Assembly: GCA_947174035.1 (NCBI GenBank)
Contig: CAMWHH010000033.1
Span: 1 to 7,278, forward strand
Source of the DNA: an uncultured Mycoplasma sp.
GTDB taxonomy: Bacteria; Bacillota_I; Bacilli_A; Mycoplasmatales; Mycoplasmoidaceae
DNA length: 7,278 nt
Direction of reading: 5' to 3'
A program made the translations under genes and the position numbers. Numbering within the stretch: position 1 is the first letter of the stretch; the number at the start of each line of letters is the position of its first letter. This document shows positions 7,188 through 7,278 of this stretch, piece by piece. Under the pieces are notes generated by a model. That model was not told where the DNA came from. It ran no database searches and was given only the letters and a program-made list of their open reading frames with translations.

Positions 7188-7278
7188 AATAAGCAAATTC
7201 TGAAAAAAAAGATTTTTATTGTGTTAAATAAAATTGATGAAAAAGATTCAAATAAAAACATTGATTTATTTGTAAAAG
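7188..7278 (+). pseudogene. obg: Continuation of obg beyond the in-frame stop
   Basis: In the same frame, right after the TAA, the sequence reads N-K-Q-I-L-K-K-K-I-F-I-V-L-N-K-I-D. That is the beta strand and G4 (NKxD) motif expected next in Obg, with no bases lost or gained. It continues open to the window edge. There is no convincing new ribosome site or ATG between the stop and G4, so separate translation is unlikely. Confidence 0.7.

Overview
The window comes from a mollicute (Mycoplasma/Spiroplasma-type wall-less bacterium). It is strongly A+T rich, and every gene except the lower-strand one at 5188-5691 reads correctly only if TGA is tryptophan. For example, thioredoxin's WCGPC motif has TGA for its Trp, and the membrane protein at 5775-6371 has six Trp, all TGA. 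With the standard code most genes look truncated or broken. With the mycoplasma code they are intact, apart from obg. I cannot name the species.

Left part (9-4048, + strand): three tightly overlapping genes form one operon. They encode a GHKL/MutL-MORC-like ATPase, a Z1-domain superfamily 2 helicase-like ATPase, and a PD-(D/E)XK nuclease-like protein of the DUF4420 type. Overlaps are 11 and 20 bp, which suggests translational coupling. The same trio is known from other bacteria as part of restriction-modification-like defence loci, usually beside a DNA cytosine methyltransferase. No methyltransferase lies in the window, but the operon begins at the left edge, so one may lie just upstream. The likely logic is an ATP-gated clamp plus a DNA translocase that license a nuclease against unmodified DNA. 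A perfect 14-bp hairpin ends the operon.

Middle (4096-6371): a complete trxA (thioredoxin) on the - strand shares that hairpin as its own terminator. Divergent from it is an unknown protein with membrane segments at both ends. Convergent to that is an unknown single-pass protein with a short poly-threonine tract. The two convergent genes share a hairpin terminator that overlaps the coding ends of both. An unknown four-helix membrane protein follows.

Right part (6387-7278): obg, the ribosome-assembly GTPase, runs off the window. It carries an in-frame TAA at 7185-7187, just before the NKxD motif, and the reading frame continues as recognisable Obg on the other side. The stop replaces a position that is Tyr in related proteins, so one base (TAT or TAC to TAA) explains it. 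For a normally essential gene this is either a sequencing error or a real and surprising nonsense mutation.

No rRNA, tRNA, CRISPR array or insertion sequence was recognised. No gene-free stretch exceeds 300 bases; the largest gap is the 166 bp between trxA and the divergent membrane-protein gene.
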